Source: Opitutales bacterium (GTDB lineage Bacteria > Verrucomicrobiota > Verrucomicrobiia > Opitutales > Opitutaceae). Taken from it: a stretch of 32,294 nucleotides of DNA. The stretch covers positions 1 through 32,294 of the forward strand of contig JABITN010000023.1 in assembly GCA_018700525.1 (NCBI GenBank), given 5' to 3'. The stretch's first letter is position 1, and every line of letters starts with the position of its first letter. Both the position numbers and the translations under genes were made by a program. Shown here in pieces: positions 1 through 9,006 of this stretch. The notes beneath the pieces are model-generated. The model was given only the letters and a program-made list of their open reading frames with translations. It was not told the DNA's origin and did not search any database.

Positions 1-10
1 CTTTCTTGCC

Positions 11-2617
11 TTACTCGCTAGACGTTTTAACTACGCTAAACTTTAGCTCGTCACCATCCAGCGAATACTGGACAGTTGAGCCTTCGATAACCGTTCCATC
101 GATTATCGCGCGAGCGAGCGTGGTCTGAATAGAACGCTGCATGAAACGCTTTAGCGGACGTGCTCCATAAACCGGATCGAACCCCTTTTCAGCAATCCAT
201 TCCTTAGCCGGTTTGTCGAGAGTGATCAAAATGCGACGCTCTTCCAAAGTTCGATTAAGCTCCACTAATAGCAAATCCACAATGCGTTCGATTTCCTCCA
301 GAGACAGAGGCTTGAAAATCACCGTTTCATCGACTCGATTCAGAAATTCTGGCCTAAAATTAGCCCTCAATTCTGCGAGAACAGCGCTTTTAATGGAATC
401 CGGAATATCGCTCCCCGTCACTCCTTCCAGCAATCGTTGGCTGCCGATGTTCGAAGTCATGATGATGATCGTATTCTTAAAATCGACCGTCCTACCTTGC
501 GAATCGGTCACGCGACCATCGTCCAGAATTTGGAGCATCACATTGAAGACATCAGGATGCGCCTTTTCTATCTCGTCGAAAAGCAAAACCGAATACGGCT
601 TGCGGCGCACGGCCTCGGTCAATTGACCGCCTTCTTCGTAGCCGACATATCCCGGGGGTGCACCTATCAAGCGAGCCACAGCGTGACGCTCCATATATTC
701 GGACATATCGATACGCACGATCGAGTCCTCGCTATCGAAAAGCGTTTCCGCGAGAGTCTTCGCCAACTCCGTCTTACCGACCCCAGTAGGGCCGAGGAAG
801 ATAAAACTGCCGATTGGGCGATTAGGGTCCTTGATCCCAGCACGAGCCCGTAGAATGGCATCGGATACAAGGCGAACCGGCTCATCCTGGCCGATTACGC
901 ACTCATGCATAACGTCTTCCAGCAAAAGCAATTTCTGCTTTTCGCCTGCAATTAGACGTGTCACCGGAACTCCTGTCCAGTTCGATACGATGTCCGCAAT
1001 TTCTTCCTGAGAAACCTCTTCCTTAACCAGCGAGCGTTCCGATTGAGAGCTTTCAGTGGCGTCTAGTTGAGCTTCCAGTTGCGGTAAGCGTCCATGCTTC
1101 AGCTCGGCAGCTTTATTCAAATCATAGTCCCTCTCGGTTTGGGCGATTTCAGTTTTAGTAACTTCAATCGATTCCCGCAATTTCTGCAATTCCGACACCG
1201 ACGCCTTTTCATTTTCCCACTGCTGGCGCTGAGCTGTTTCCTGCTCCTTGAGGTCTGCGATTTCTTTACGCAAATTCGTAAGGCGAGTCTTGGACGCGTC
1301 GTCTTTCTCCTGCACAAGAGCGGCCTCCTCAATTTCCAATTGCATTAGGCGACGCGTCAACGCATCCAGCTCCGTCGGCATACTATCCATCTCCGTACGA
1401 ATACTAGCGCACGCTTCATCAACCAAATCGATCGCCTTGTCCGGAAGAAAACGATCGGAGATATATCGATTGGAAAGCGTAGCGGCACTGACCAAGGCGT
1501 TGTCTTGAATTCGCACGCCATGATGAATCTCAAAACGCTCCTTAAGACCGCGTAGAATAGAGATTGTATCTTCGACATTCGGTTGCTCCACCAACACGCT
1601 TTGAAAACGCCGTTCAAGGGCAGCGTCTTTTTCGATGTACTTCCGGTACTCATCCAAGGTCGTCGCTCCGATACAGTGCAGCTCTCCTCGAGCCAACATG
1701 GGCTTAAGCATATTGCCGGCATCAATGGCTCCATCGGCCTTGCCTGCCCCGACAATAGTATGCAACTCGTCGATGAAAAGAATGATCTGCCCTTCCGCAC
1801 TTTTGATTTCCTGCAAAACCGCCTTGAGGCGCTCTTCAAATTCACCGCGAAATTTTGCTCCAGCGAGCAATGAACCCATATCGAGGGAAAAGATTGTCTT
1901 CTCTTTTAGCCCTTCAGGAACATCGCCGCGTACAATTCTTTGAGCTAGACCTTCGGCGATCGCCGTCTTTCCCACTCCAGGCTCCCCGATAAGGACGGGA
2001 TTGTTTTTCGTCTTCCGAGAAAGGATACGAATAACGCGCCGAATCTCGTCATCTCGCCCGATAACAGGATCCATTTTTCCGCTCCGAGTGCGAACCACGA
2101 GATCCATACCATACTTTTCCAATGCCTCGAAAGTGGCTTCTGGGTTTTGAGAAGTTACCCGTTGGTTTCCACGCACGCTCTGTAAAGCGCCAAGGACCTT
2201 ATTCCGGTCTAAGTTGAAACTGCGCAGCAAATTCGCCATCGCCGTAGGTTTCGCGACTTCGACAATCGCCAACAACAAATGCTCGACGCTGATATATTCG
2301 TCTTTGAGATTCTCAGCTTCGGTTTCGGCCTTGGTGAATACGTCGCTCAAGGAAGGCGTTATGAAAATCTTGCTGCTATCGAAGCTTCCGGAAACTTGCG
2401 GCAATTTATCGAGTTCTCGATCCAAAGTGAGCACGATAGCGCTAGCCGTAATTTCCAGCTTCTGCAACAAGCCTTGAACAATGCCTTTATCCTGACCGAC
2501 CAGTGCTGCGAGTAGGTGAAGCGTTTCCACTTCGTTATTCTTCTTCCGCCGAGCGATTGCCTGCCCTTCGGTAAGAGCGTTGCGGGCCATTTCAGTAAGT
2601 CGATTTGGGTCTATCAT
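11..2617 (-). CDS. clpB: ATP-dependent chaperone ClpB (protein disaggregase)
   Basis: Cytoplasmic hexameric AAA+ disaggregase that, in this family, rescues aggregated proteins together with DnaK. The 868-residue product has the full ClpB layout. A Clp N-domain with two repeats covers about 1-150. The first AAA+ module has Walker A GEPGVGKT at 211-218 and a downstream FIDELHT box. A charged coiled-coil middle domain at about 400-530 distinguishes ClpB from ClpA and ClpC. The second AAA+ module has Walker A GPTGVGKT near 610, a [10 protein letters not shown] Walker B, and the C-terminal D2-small domain with GARPLKR. Length matches the family. The ATG is preceded by a strong AGGAGG, unusual in this window, which fits a highly expressed stress protein. 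The gene stands alone; the next gene upstream is a relic on the other strand. No CIRCE element or clear heat-shock promoter was recognised. Confidence 0.98.
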   Translation of the reverse strand: MIDPNRLTEMARNALTEGQAIARRKKNNEVETLHLLAALVGQDKGIVQGLLQKLEITASAIVLTLDRELDKLPQVSGSFDSSKIFITPSLSDVFTKAETEAENLKDEYISVEHLLLAIVEVAKPTAMANLLRSFNLDRNKVLGALQSVRGNQRVTSQNPEATFEALEKYGMDLVVRTRSGKMDPVIGRDDEIRRVIRILSRKTKNNPVLIGEPGVGKTAIAEGLAQRIVRGDVPEGLKEKTIFSLDMGSLLAGAKFRGEFEERLKAVLQEIKSAEGQIILFIDELHTIVGAGKADGAIDAGNMLKPMLARGELHCIGATTLDEYRKYIEKDAALERRFQSVLVEQPNVEDTISILRGLKERFEIHHGVRIQDNALVSAATLSNRYISDRFLPDKAIDLVDEACASIRTEMDSMPTELDALTRRLMQLEIEEAALVQEKDDASKTRLTNLRKEIADLKEQETAQRQQWENEKASVSELQKLRESIEVTKTEIAQTERDYDLNKAAELKHGRLPQLEAQLDATESSQSERSLVKEEVSQEEIADIVSNWTGVPVTRLIAGEKQKLLLLEDVMHECVIGQDEPVRLVSDAILRARAGIKDPNRPIGSFIFLGPTGVGKTELAKTLAETLFDSEDSIVRIDMSEYMERHAVARLIGAPPGYVGYEEGGQLTEAVRRKPYSVLLFDEIEKAHPDVFNVMLQILDDGRVTDSQGRTVDFKNTIIIMTSNIGSQRLLEGVTGSDIPDSIKSAVLAELRANFRPEFLNRVDETVIFKPLSLEEIERIVDLLLVELNRTLEERRILITLDKPAKEWIAEKGFDPVYGARPLKRFMQRSIQTTLARAIIDGTVIEGSTVQYSLDGDELKFSVVKTSSE

Positions 2618-2625
2618 AAAGGTTT

Positions 2626-2631
2626 CCTCCT
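2626..2631 (-). promoter_or_regulatory. Shine-Dalgarno site of clpB
   Basis: AGGAGG on the minus strand, 8 bases before the clpB ATG at 2615-2617. It fixes the start of clpB. It stands out because most other genes here have no recognisable Shine-Dalgarno motif at this distance. Confidence 0.8.
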
Positions 2632-2974
2632 AGAATACTTGTCGCAGTTTTCGTACCGTATCCGCTTCTCAGAGAAAATCGAGCGACTAATGGTAGAAAA
2701 TACATTTTTAAAATTTGTTAACTCCTTTTATCCAGATAGTTAGCCATATTATCTCAATAACCCACAACCGCGAAAACCACGAGATTCGAATTTACTCAAG
2801 AGTCACTCTGACATGGATTAAGCCGTGGTTGAGACGTACTGTCCACCCCTAGAAACGACATTTCTTCCACAGGGAATCGCCCCCATTCGTATCGATTGAT
2901 CGTAGCCTAGTGAATACGCTCAATATTGAGCTAAAGTGCTACAAGAACTGAAGTAAGGGATTCCTGTCAAATAT
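2632..2974. other. Intergenic region without a recognisable gene
   Basis: About 340 bases between clpB and the symporter relic. It is AT-rich near 2695-2760, where the clpB promoter should lie, but no convincing -35/-10 pair was picked out. An 8-base perfect inverted repeat (GGGATTCC at 2957-2964, GGAATCCC at 2986-2993, 21-base spacer) straddles the point where symporter homology begins. No residual N-terminal symporter coding sequence could be recognised upstream of it. Confidence 0.5.
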
Positions 2975-2997
2975 TCTGCTCATACGGAATCCCGTCT

Positions 2998-3636
2998 ATG
3001 TCGACGATTTTTCGGGTAAGCTTACTCGGCCAAGCCGGTGGAGCTCTCGGTATAGGATTCATCGAACTAATGAAGCTCGGCGTAAAACGAGCCGCATTTT
3101 TATACGAAGCCGGCTTAGGCACAGCGCCTATGGCCCACGGTAATTCCAAAACAAGCGAACCCGTGAGGGAAGGGCTCGTGGCCATGCTCGGACCGTTATT
3201 CGACACGATCATAATCTGTACGCTCACCGCTTTGGTAATTCTCACGAGTTTTCAATCCGGTCACAACGGCGAGACATCGGGACTGACGCTTACGATGACA
3301 GCATTCGAGTCCAACCTTCCTGGTTTTGGCGTTCATTTTCTAAGCATAGCCACACTCTTGTTCTCATTCACCACTATGGTTGGAACCGCCAACTACGGAG
3401 AGAAGTGTTAGAATTTCCTCTTTCGCGGCCACCGCTTTTTCGATCAGAAAACGTTCATTGCAGCCTACGCGTGCATGGTGTTTATTGGTTCCATTGCCAG
3501 TGCCGATGTTGTTATCAATTTTATCGATACAAGCTACGCGTTCATGGCCTGGCCCAATATGATCATGGTCTTGGTCCTCGCAGGAAAAGCGAAGTCCGCC
3601 CTGAATACCTATTTCGAGAAATACGATCTGTTTTAG
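2998..3636 (+). pseudogene. Alanine/sodium symporter (AGCS family) relic, 5'-truncated with an in-frame stop
   Basis: The translation matches the C-terminal half of AGCS sodium:amino-acid symporters. Seen are the EAGLGTAPMAH box, the segment PVREGLVAMLGPLFDT, then IICTLTALVI, and the ANYGEKC box. A TAG at 3409-3411 interrupts the frame directly after YGEKC. The same frame then continues with family-like sequence (FLFRGHRFFDQKTF, then MAWPNMIMVLVLAGK) to a normal TAG at 3634-3636. The family is usually around 450 residues; here only the last 210 or so codons remain, so roughly the first half is gone. The two lesions, 5' loss and a nonsense codon, make a functional transporter very unlikely. 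The ATG at 2998 is simply the first Met in the frame and is probably not a real start. Confidence 0.85.
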
Positions 3637-3713
3637 TTCGAGACTGATCTCCACGTTACCATCATTTCGCAGTAGCTTTCAACAGATTGCCAAACCACCG
3701 AAAACGTAGCCAT

Positions 3714-5063
3714 TCACTTCACTCCAAGTTGCTCTTCAATTTTCTCTAAAGAAACGCCCTTGGTTTCCGGAACCATCAGTTTTACCCAAACGAGTTGCAA
3801 GACCATCATCAGACAGAAGAACAGGAAAACGTAGCCCGCGGGGAATGTGCTGACCAGCTTTGGAAAGATCAGGGTTAAAAGTGCCGCGAACACCCAATGC
3901 GCCGAACTGCCAAACGCCTGGCCATTCGCGCGGTTCGCATTCGGAAAGATTTCCGAAATAAATACCCAGATCACTGCCCCTTGCCCGACTGCGTGTGCCC
4001 CGATGAACGCGAAAATGCACGCAGGTACAATCGCGAAGTTCTCAGTAAAGAAGGCCCAGGAGCATAGTCCCAACGATGCTATGTAACCGAAAGAACCGAT
4101 ATACAATAATGTGCGACGCCCCAAACGATCAATCAACCACAGTCCCACAAATGTGAATACTAGATTCGTCACACCAATGCCGACTGATTGCAACAAAGCC
4201 GCCTTCTCTCCCAAACCTGTCATTTCAAAAATGCGCGGTGCAAAATAAAGGACAGCGTTAATTCCCGAAAGCTGATTGAAAAACGCTATAAAGAACGCCA
4301 GCGCGATTGGTATCTTCAGACGCTTGGTCCAAAATTTGGATTTACCCGGAGTCGTTTCCGATGCCGCAGCGATTTCATCCGCTTTCGCCTCCAAGGCTTC
4401 TTCAGAATCATCAGGTCTCACCAACGCCAGCACCCTCAGACCTTCGGCTCGTTCGCCTCGTTTTCCAATCAACCAACGAGGACTCTCAGGAATACCGAAA
4501 CACATCACCGTATAGATCAACGCCGGCAAGGCTTCGACTCCCATCATCCAACGCCATGCATTCTCCCCGATCCCGCCCAAGAGAAAATTCGACAGAAATG
4601 CCACCAAAATACCGAATACAATATTGAACTGAAACATCCCAGCCAATCGCCCTCGCTTATCCGCGGGAGCGATTTCCGAAATGTAGAGCGGCGCTGCGAC
4701 AGTCGAAACGCCAATCCCCACGCCGCCGATAAATCGGGCGATCATGAATGTGTAGGCATCCGTAGCGAATGCCGACCCCAGTGCAGAAACAAAGTATAGC
4801 ACCCCAATCCACATCAAGGTTTTCTTGCGTCCGAAGCGATCCGTCGGCCAAGCTCCCAGGAGAGCGCCTGACACCGTCCCCCATAAAGCCATGCTCATCG
4901 CCAGCCCATGCATGCCTGCTCCTAGGCCCCACAGTTCTTGTATCCGCTGCTCCGCTCCGGAAATGACAACGGTATCGAAGCCGAAAATGAATCCCGCCAA
5001 TGCGGAAGTAAGCGCCCAGACAAACAGTCGGTTGTTGGATTGATGCGAAAAGGAATCAGCCAT
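3714..5063 (-). CDS. MFS sugar porter (sugar:proton symporter type)
   Basis: Inner-membrane 12-helix transporter of the sugar porter family (XylE/GalP/GLUT-like), expected to bring a monosaccharide into the cytoplasm. The product is 449 residues. Diagnostic motifs are GFDTVVISGA in helix 1, DRFGRKK at 75-81 in the helix 2-3 loop, the R-G-G-V-G-I-G type segment leading to PLYISEIAPADKRGR, PESPRWLIGKRGE before the central loop, QLSGINAVLYFAPRIF in helix 7, DRLGRRTLL, and the terminal VPETKGVSLEKIE. The ATG at 5061-5063 was chosen because the frame upstream of it opens only with a TTG and encodes no family sequence. Transcribed divergently from the sugar dehydrogenase at 5240; the palindrome at 5163-5178 lies between them and may control both. 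Substrate is not determinable from sequence; xylose, galactose, glucose or a deoxy sugar are all possible. Confidence 0.93.
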   Translation of the reverse strand: MADSFSHQSNNRLFVWALTSALAGFIFGFDTVVISGAEQRIQELWGLGAGMHGLAMSMALWGTVSGALLGAWPTDRFGRKKTLMWIGVLYFVSALGSAFATDAYTFMIARFIGGVGIGVSTVAAPLYISEIAPADKRGRLAGMFQFNIVFGILVAFLSNFLLGGIGENAWRWMMGVEALPALIYTVMCFGIPESPRWLIGKRGERAEGLRVLALVRPDDSEEALEAKADEIAAASETTPGKSKFWTKRLKIPIALAFFIAFFNQLSGINAVLYFAPRIFEMTGLGEKAALLQSVGIGVTNLVFTFVGLWLIDRLGRRTLLYIGSFGYIASLGLCSWAFFTENFAIVPACIFAFIGAHAVGQGAVIWVFISEIFPNANRANGQAFGSSAHWVFAALLTLIFPKLVSTFPAGYVFLFFCLMMVLQLVWVKLMVPETKGVSLEKIEEQLGVK

Positions 5064-5162
5064 AGGGATTGAAAAAGAAGGGGTTAGGAGATAAAAACAA
5101 AAACCGGAACTTGTGCGCATTTGCGTTTGAAAACAACTCCATAGTTTCAAAACTACCTCAAA

Positions 5163-5178
5163 ATCAAACGTGTTTGAT
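5163..5178. promoter_or_regulatory. Palindromic operator candidate between divergent sugar genes
   Basis: ATCAAAC-GT-GTTTGAT, a perfect 7+7 inverted repeat with a 2-base centre, in the 176-base divergent gap between the MFS porter start (5063) and the dehydrogenase start (5240). It overlaps a second small repeat (GTTTG-ATG-CAAAC, 5172-5184), and a related half site GCGTTTGA lies at 5123-5130. Size and symmetry are like LacI- or GntR-type operators, but the regulator is not encoded in the window. The site is seen; its function is inferred. Confidence 0.5.
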
Positions 5179-5239
5179 GCAAACGCCCACGAATTGTCTT
5201 TCCTCTTTTGTCACCTTCTCCCGATAATCCGCCAACTTT

Positions 5240-6256
5240 ATGAAAACAATTCAATTGGAAACTCCAGGAACGTTCCGGGAAATCGACGAACCCGAGCCTA
5301 AACGCCTATCAAGCGAAGCCCTTGTACGAGTCCACCGAATAGGCGTATGCGGCACAGACATACATGCCTTCCATGGCCGTCAGCCCTTTTTCGAATATCC
5401 CCGTATCCTCGGTCATGAATTGGGAGTTGAAATCCTCGAAGTCGACCAGAACGAACAAAATCTGCAAGCAGGCGATCGCTGCTCCGTCGAACCTTACATG
5501 AATGACGTCGACAGTCCTGCGTCTCGAAGCGGAAAAACCAACTGCTGCGAAAGCCTCAATGTAATTGGCGTGCACAGCGACGGCGGAATGCGCCCGCTCA
5601 TTACTGTCCCCGTCCACAAGCTGCACAAATCCAATAGTCTCAGCTTCGAACAACTCGCGCTCATCGAAACCATTTGCATCGGAGCCCACGGCATCGAACG
5701 CTCAATGCTCAAAGAGGGCGAAAACATCCTCATCGTCGGCACAGGCCCGATAGGCCTAGGCGCGATCCAATTCGCAATGAGTCTTGGCAGTCGAGTCATC
5801 GTTGCTGACATCAGCGAGGAACGATTGACATTTTGTCGCGACGTCATCAAAGTCAAGCACACGCTCAAAGCGGACGATTCTGAATTCGAAAACCAACTAC
5901 GCTCAGCTTGCGGCGGAAACCTCCCTCAAGTTGTCCTCGACGCAACGGGCAATCGTTTCTCAATGCAACGAGCATTCACACTCGCTGCTCACGGAGGACG
6001 CATTGTATTCGTTGGACTTTTGATGGGCGATATCGCTTTCGACGACCCCAACTTTCACAAACGCGAACTCACGCTCATGGCGAGTCGCAATGCCACCCCG
6101 GATACATTCAAGAAGGTTATCTCCGCTGTCGAAAGCGGTGCCATCGACACTGAACCTTGGATCACTCATCGTTTGAAGCTCCTAGAGATTCCCGAGAAGT
6201 TCGAAGCCACCATCGCCGAGTCCAATCTCATTAAAGCGATCATCGATACGGATTAG
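5240..6256 (+). CDS. Zinc-type sugar/alcohol dehydrogenase (MDR family, LgoD/YjjN-like)
   Basis: Cytoplasmic NAD(P)-dependent medium-chain dehydrogenase of 338 residues, of the type that oxidises a hydroxyl of a sugar or sugar acid. Catalytic zinc ligands are visible: Cys37 in GVCGTDIHAFHG and His59-Glu60 in ILGHELG. The Rossmann fold carries GTGPIGLGAIQFA followed by VIVADISEERL. The structural-zinc lobe is unusual. Where relatives have four cysteines before the NCC motif, this protein has N-D-V-D-S-P-A-S-R-S-G with no gap, so three ligands are replaced by Asp, Ser and Ser and only the Cys at 102/103 remains. The frame is otherwise intact, so the enzyme is probably functional without structural zinc. 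It is divergent from the sugar porter and 93 bases upstream of a sulfatase, possibly in one transcript. An L-fucose or galactonate-like substrate would suit the neighbourhood but is not proven. Confidence 0.9.
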   Translation: MKTIQLETPGTFREIDEPEPKRLSSEALVRVHRIGVCGTDIHAFHGRQPFFEYPRILGHELGVEILEVDQNEQNLQAGDRCSVEPYMNDVDSPASRSGKTNCCESLNVIGVHSDGGMRPLITVPVHKLHKSNSLSFEQLALIETICIGAHGIERSMLKEGENILIVGTGPIGLGAIQFAMSLGSRVIVADISEERLTFCRDVIKVKHTLKADDSEFENQLRSACGGNLPQVVLDATGNRFSMQRAFTLAAHGGRIVFVGLLMGDIAFDDPNFHKRELTLMASRNATPDTFKKVISAVESGAIDTEPWITHRLKLLEIPEKFEATIAESNLIKAIIDTD

Positions 6257-6349
6257 GCGGGCTAATCTCATCCTGCTCAAAACCTCGACAACACTTGAGC
6301 GACTTGCTAATGACAATCTCTCACGATTCTTTCGAACCCCAGGAAATTC

Positions 6350-7687
6350 ATGCGCCAACGTTCCGTTATTATTCGTATCCTCACAGTAATTGGGCTTTCA
6401 ACTGGTGCTTTAGGCTCACCTAATTTCATCCTCATATTAACCGACGATCAAAGTTACGTCGGCTCATCGGCTCTCATGGATCCCCAGAATCCGGAGACGA
6501 AAAGCGATTACTATCAAACGCCTCAAATCGAACGGCTCATGTCAATGGGCATGCGTTTCACACAAGGGTACGCCCCAGCCCCTTTTTGCTGTCCCACTCG
6601 GCGCAGTATTCAAGTAGGTCAAACACCCGCTCGACACCTCTACCAAAAAGACAGAGACACCTGGACTCAGCAGTATAGCGAGCAGCTCAACATCCCTCGC
6701 ATGCTAAAGCAGGCCAATCCCGAATACCAAACCGCCCACTTCGGTAAATGGGATCACCGCTTCGATGATATCACCCCCCAAAGCCAAGGTTACGATTTTT
6801 CCGACGGGTATACAAGTAACCGAACGGGCGGCGGCAAAGGCAGCGGAGGTCCCGCCGACAGCGACGATCCCAAGCTCATGCATCATATTACGCAAGAGTC
6901 CATCGCCTTCATGAGCAAACAAGCTACCAATCAGACCCCTTTCTTTCTACAGATCTCCCACTACGCCGTTCACCTCGATATTTTCTATCACCAAAAAACC
7001 CTCGAAAAAACCAAGACCTGGAAAACTGGTCGACGACATCGCGCGCCTGAGTTTGCCGCCATGACCTATGACGTCGACAAAACCATCGGCGAAATACTCG
7101 ACGCAGTCAGCGACCTCAAACTCGCTGACAGCACCTACATATTTTTTCTTTCGGACAACGGAGGCCGCAACGACCTACCCAAAACTCTCAGAGGCACTCT
7201 CCCGCGCAATCACCCGCTCCGCGACGGCAAAGGTTCTATGTACGAGGGAGGCATCCGCGTCCCATTCGCCATCGTTGGCCCCGATATCCCCAAAGAGTCA
7301 CTGTCTCGAGTACCCGTCACCGGTCTTGATATATTCCCGACAATGGCGCAACTAGCCAACTATTCGAAACCCCTCCCCAAAAACATCGATGGCGGCAATC
7401 TCCTACCAGTCCTACGCAACGGTGCCGGAAATGTTGAACGCGACAACCCGTTTCTCATCTTCCATCACGCAGTCGATCGCAAAGCCCAATCGGCTATCCG
7501 CCTCGGCGACTTCAAGCTTGTTAAGACCTGGAATGGAAAGAAACTGGAGCTCTTCGATCTATCCAAGGATCTTTCCGAAAAGCGCAACCTATCAGCCGCC
7601 AATCCAGATAAGACCCGTAAGCTCCACAGCCTCATGACCAATTTCCTCTCCGATGTCGGAGCCGAAACCCGTCAGACTGAAGACTGA
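6350..7687 (+). CDS. Sulfatase (type I, Cys-type), exported
   Basis: Hydrolyses sulfate esters, probably from a glycan, outside the cytoplasm. The 445-residue protein starts with a basic, hydrophobic Sec signal (cleavage probably near residue 22). The metal-binding ILTDDQ follows at 29-34. The sulfatase signature reads C-C-P-T-R-R, so Cys80 is the residue expected to be converted to formylglycine by an anaerobic or FGE-type maturase. Further family boxes are HFGKWDHR, the FFLSDNGG segment with the C-terminal metal ligands, and LRDGKGSMYEGGIRVPFAIVGP. The C-terminal subdomain (FKLVKTWNGKKLELFDL) is complete. A weak AGGA precedes the ATG. It lies 93 bases after the sugar dehydrogenase. The substrate class cannot be told from the signature alone. 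No intact maturase gene is in the window. Confidence 0.95.
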   Translation: MRQRSVIIRILTVIGLSTGALGSPNFILILTDDQSYVGSSALMDPQNPETKSDYYQTPQIERLMSMGMRFTQGYAPAPFCCPTRRSIQVGQTPARHLYQKDRDTWTQQYSEQLNIPRMLKQANPEYQTAHFGKWDHRFDDITPQSQGYDFSDGYTSNRTGGGKGSGGPADSDDPKLMHHITQESIAFMSKQATNQTPFFLQISHYAVHLDIFYHQKTLEKTKTWKTGRRHRAPEFAAMTYDVDKTIGEILDAVSDLKLADSTYIFFLSDNGGRNDLPKTLRGTLPRNHPLRDGKGSMYEGGIRVPFAIVGPDIPKESLSRVPVTGLDIFPTMAQLANYSKPLPKNIDGGNLLPVLRNGAGNVERDNPFLIFHHAVDRKAQSAIRLGDFKLVKTWNGKKLELFDLSKDLSEKRNLSAANPDKTRKLHSLMTNFLSDVGAETRQTED

Positions 7688-7705
7688 TACACTCTCAGCG
7701 ATTCG

Positions 7706-7724
7706 GAGGACCGGACCGGTCCTC
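7706..7724 (+). terminator. Hairpin after the sulfatase gene
   Basis: GAGGACCG-GAC-CGGTCCTC forms an 8-bp perfect GC-rich stem with a 3-base loop, starting 18 bases after the sulfatase stop codon. There is no strong T tract after it, so it could be a processing or stability hairpin instead of a classical intrinsic terminator. Its right half is shared with 22827-22839. Confidence 0.5.
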
Positions 7725-7739
7725 TTCTGAATCAAAACG

Positions 7740-7760
7740 AAAGATCGATAACTGATCTTT
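7740..7760. terminator. Second small hairpin between convergent genes
   Basis: AAAGATC (7740-7746) and GATCTTT (7754-7760) flank a 7-base loop. The right arm touches the stop codon of the broken alcohol dehydrogenase on the minus strand. Stem is AT-rich and weak; a bidirectional terminator role between the convergent genes is only suggested by position. Confidence 0.3.
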
Positions 7761-8809
7761 TAATTCACAATCACCGAATACCCAAGCGTATCGAAATCAG
7801 TCATTCGCTCGAGAACCCCACTTGTCTCTTCCAATGGGACTTCTACTTTAACGAGCGATCCGGGTTTAATTCCCCCCGAAGCAGCCATTCGCAACATTTC
7901 AGAATAGCAGCACGCCTGCATTCCCATTGAACCGACGATTTCAATTTCCATCCCGACGATCATATCTGCGGGGATCGGAAGGATGCCTTCCTCTTCCCTA
8001 CCCGTCATTCCCATTCGAACCAACCGACCTCGGCGTCGAAAAGACATTATCGACGGCATCCAAGTGGCAGCCGTGCCTAAACACACCAATGAAAGCTGTG
8101 CCCACCTCCAGTAATTTTCTGAATCTCACCGGCTGCGTCGTCGCCAGCCGTCACAGTATGAGTCGCACCCACATCAAGCGCTGCCTGAAGCTTGTTGGTG
8201 CTTCGCGATACCGCTATCACATCCGCTCCCATAGCGCTGGCTGTATCGACCGCGGCCAAACCAACTCCTCCACATCCAAATACAGTCACCCATTGTCCAG
8301 GTTTCACATTGCCTTGATAGGTTACACCGTGAAAAGCCGTCATAAACCGACATCCTAAACTCGCGCCCTCTACAAACGACACATCGTCCGGAAGCGCCAC
8401 GAGGTTTACATCCGCAGACGCAACAGGACTGTATTCCACAAATCCTCCAGCTCCCCATAAACATGGACATCGCAAGATTCTCACAGACATTTTGGTGACC
8501 GTCCGAGCATGTCGAACAACAGCCACATGCCTGACCAAACGGAAATACAACGCGATCTCCCTTTTTGAATCGCTTCACGTTCGCACCAACCTCTTCGACA
8601 ATCCCAGCAGATTCGTGCCCCAAAACCGCCGGCAATGGCGGTGAAAAACCCATCCATTCCCAGTGCCCCTGCCAAAGGTGCCATTCCGACCGACATATTC
8701 CGTTAGCCATAATTTTGATGATCGCTTGATCTGGACCGATTTCGGGATCTTTCCAATCCGTCCAAATTTTGAGGGGTTTCTTAAATTCTTCTACAACTGC
8801 AGCACGCAT
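7760..8809 (-). pseudogene. Zinc-dependent alcohol dehydrogenase with two frameshifts
   Basis: The translation across three segments gives one complete MDR-family zinc alcohol dehydrogenase of about 350 residues. It starts at the ATG 8807-8809 (MRAAVVEEFKKPLKIW). Catalytic zinc residues are in GICRSEWHLWQGH and VLGHESAG. The structural-zinc cysteines CGCCSTC...C are intact. The Rossmann motif GCGGVGLAAVDTAS is present, and the end is DFDTLGYSVIVN. The frame breaks twice. Near 8453-8456 (GGGG on the minus strand) one G too many shifts out of ...SMFMG into GAGGFVEYS. Near 8099-8102 one G too few in GGTGGGCAC shifts back after ITGGG. The two lesions compensate, so only the middle third is read wrongly, but that frame hits a stop. 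Both are in G runs, so sequencing error is possible. Divergent from the ABC importer at 9007. Confidence 0.8.
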
Positions 8810-8842
8810 GTTTTTTGGTTTTTTTTGGGGATTGATGCACAA

Positions 8843-8879
8843 TCGGTTCGGAAGACTAAGACCGATACCTGCGAACCGA
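8843..8879. promoter_or_regulatory. Inverted repeat upstream of the ABC importer operon
   Basis: TCGGTTCG (8843-8850) and CGAACCGA (8872-8879), an 8-base perfect inverted repeat with a 21-base spacer, in the 197-base divergent gap between the broken dehydrogenase and the sugar-binding protein gene. Position suits a regulator site for the importer, but spacing is wide and there is no second copy in the window. No clear promoter or ribosome-binding site was recognised in this gap. Confidence 0.25.
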
Positions 8880-9006
8880 AATACTCCCAACATACAGTCA
8901 CCTGCCAAGACGTCTGGTCCTCCACGAATTTCAATAGCCGTCCACATAAAAACAGGATTGCTTCCGCCGAGCAGCTCCTCCCATATTTCTCCATACTACG
9001 ATATCC

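Noticed and set aside
213-2515. Several plus-strand open frames inside clpB
   Set aside because: They are the opposite-strand shadow of a complete, highly conserved clpB; none has family features.
2957-2993. 8-base inverted repeat with a 21-base spacer as the end of a mobile element
   Set aside because: There is no transposase, no target duplication and no second copy; it is only mentioned as a breakpoint coincidence.
8099-8456. Programmed ribosomal frameshifting in the alcohol dehydrogenase
   Set aside because: Two opposite shifts 350 bases apart with no slippery heptamer or stimulatory structure are not a known arrangement; mutation or sequencing error is simpler.
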